From assembly GCA_013003675.1 (NCBI GenBank), contig JABDIP010000488.1, forward strand, positions 1-6,214: DNA of 6,214 bases, read 5' to 3'. The notes below the pieces were generated by a model. It did not search any database. It was not told where the DNA came from and was given only the letters and a program-made list of their open reading frames with translations. Within the stretch, counting starts at the first letter, position 1. Every line of letters starts with the position of its first letter. Origin of the DNA: Inquilinus sp. GTDB taxonomy: Bacteria > Pseudomonadota > Alphaproteobacteria > DSM-16000 > Inquilinaceae. The position numbers and the translations under genes were made by a program. Below are positions 5,304-6,214 of this stretch, one piece after another.

Positions 5304-6214
5304 ATGAGCGAATCCGCGGGTTTTGATCTGGCGCGGCCGGCCCGTTCGGTGACCGGCATGGCGGTCGGTTTCTTCAGCTGGTGGACCCGCGAGTTGGCCG
5401 CCTGTGTCCCGGCGCGATTGCGCAACAGGCTCGGCGGCAAGCGCGGCACGCTGGTCTTCTCGCTGCGGTCCGGCGAGGTTGGTCTGGCCTATCGCAAGCA
5501 GGGCCGGACGACCCATGTCGGTTGCGTGCCGCTCGATCCGGAGCGGCCGGAGGCGGCGCGGCAAGCGGTCGCCGAATGCCTTGCGGCGGCCCGGGTCGGG
5601 TCCGCGGAGATCGTGTTGCTGTTGCCCGAAGATCAGACCCTGCGGCGCCCGGTCGATCTGCCACTCGCGGCGCGCGAGAACCTGCGCGAGGTGCTGGCAT
5701 TCGAGATGGACCGCCTCACTCCGTTTGCGGCCGACGGGATCGAGTTCGATGCCCGGCCGACCGGCAGCGACAGCGAGGCGCAGACCTTGACCGTCGAATT
5801 GGCCGTCGCGCCGCGGGAAATCGTCGACCGGGCGATTGCCGCCGTCCGATCTTGGGGAAAGGTGCCCGACATCGTCGGATTCTCGGACGATCCGGACACG
5901 CCGGAGCGGAAGGACACGTTCGTCTTCCGTCGCCGCGATGCCGGCCAGGGCCGGTTGTCGCGGCGGCTTGCTGCCGGGTTCTGGATTGCCACGGCGGCCC
6001 TGGCGCTCGCCCTGACACTGGTCCCGCTGGAGCGCAAACAGGAACTGCTGGCGGTCTATGAGGCCGATCTCGCCGAACGGCGGGCGGAGGCGGCGGCGGT
6101 CGACTCTCTTCGCCGCCAGGTTTCCGAGATGGCTGAGGTGTCGGACCGGCTGTGGCGGGAAAAGACCATGCGACCGGCGACTATCGTCCTGGTCGACGAG
6201 GTGACCCGGCTGTT
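5304..6214 (+). CDS. gspL: Type II secretion inner-membrane protein GspL (PilN-domain type), 3' end outside the window
   Basis: 303 codons are open from ATG 5304 to the window edge with no stop, so the gene is truncated only by the window. GspL recruits GspE to the membrane and contacts GspF and GspM. The early segment FFSWWTRELAACVPARLR (about 23-40) resembles XpsL-type GspL. A cytoplasmic actin-like domain covers about 45-215, including LLLPEDQTLRRPVDLPLAAR and VLAFEMDRLTPF, a signature of the family. One membrane segment lies at about 222-242 (GFWIATAALALALTLVPL). A charged, probably coiled-coil stretch and the start of a PilN-like periplasmic domain follow (ATIVLVDEVTRL at the end). The start is 7 nt after gspJ, with only a weak G-rich patch upstream. 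It is not GspK: there is no pilin-like leader or GspK motif. Full length is usually near 400 residues. Confidence 0.88.
   Translation, partial: MSESAGFDLARPARSVTGMAVGFFSWWTRELAACVPARLRNRLGGKRGTLVFSLRSGEVGLAYRKQGRTTHVGCVPLDPERPEAARQAVAECLAAARVGSAEIVLLLPEDQTLRRPVDLPLAARENLREVLAFEMDRLTPFAADGIEFDARPTGSDSEAQTLTVELAVAPREIVDRAIAAVRSWGKVPDIVGFSDDPDTPERKDTFVFRRRDAGQGRLSRRLAAGFWIATAALALALTLVPLERKQELLAVYEADLAERRAEAAAVDSLRRQVSEMAEVSDRLWREKTMRPATIVLVDEVTRL

Noticed and set aside
3814..5449. Overlapping minus-strand open frames opposite gspH to gspL
   Set aside because: They lie antisense to the pseudopilin genes, with Pro/Arg/Ala-rich composition and no family motifs.
5381..6061. Plus-strand open frame in another phase within gspL
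   Set aside because: The frame starting at 5304 gives a clear GspL with a membrane segment and PilN-like region; the other phase is Arg/Gly-rich with no motif.

Overview
The window is a GC-rich proteobacterial segment holding most of a type II secretion system (T2SS, general secretory pathway) operon. Third codon positions are strongly G/C biased. The XpsE/XpsL-like gene types, the TTG/GTG starts and the palindromic intergenic elements suggest an alphaproteobacterium, but this is a lineage guess, not a demonstrated placement.

Layout. At the left edge, on the minus strand, is the first part of a prepilin peptidase gene (gspO/pilD type), which runs off the window. A divergent spacer of about 160 bp with a plausible sigma-70 type promoter follows. 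The plus strand then carries gspE (cytoplasmic ATPase), gspF (inner-membrane platform), a 143-bp spacer with two long near-perfect palindromes, gspG (major pseudopilin), gspH, gspI and gspJ (minor pseudopilins), and the 5' part of gspL (inner-membrane assembly protein), which is cut by the right edge. From gspG to gspJ the genes overlap by 8 to 32 nt; gspE/gspF and gspJ/gspL are 5 and 7 nt apart. This points to one translationally coupled operon.

How the genes work together. GspO cleaves the leaders of GspG, H, I and J after the conserved Gly and before Phe. GspE, docked on GspL and GspF, powers polymerisation of GspG into a pseudopilus. GspH, I and J, with GspK, normally make its tip.

What stands out. 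(1) gspI carries an in-frame amber codon exactly at the invariant Glu of mature position 5 (GAG to TAG), while the rest of the frame is intact. (2) gspK is not at its usual place between gspJ and gspL. (3) The best ribosome-binding-site/ATG pair of gspO is out of frame with its recognisable protein by one base at a run of T. (4) Two 23-bp-arm palindromes lie back to back between gspF and gspG, the first enclosing the gspF stop codon. No wholly new system is visible: this is a T2SS whose tip and processing parts look damaged, or whose sequence contains small errors.
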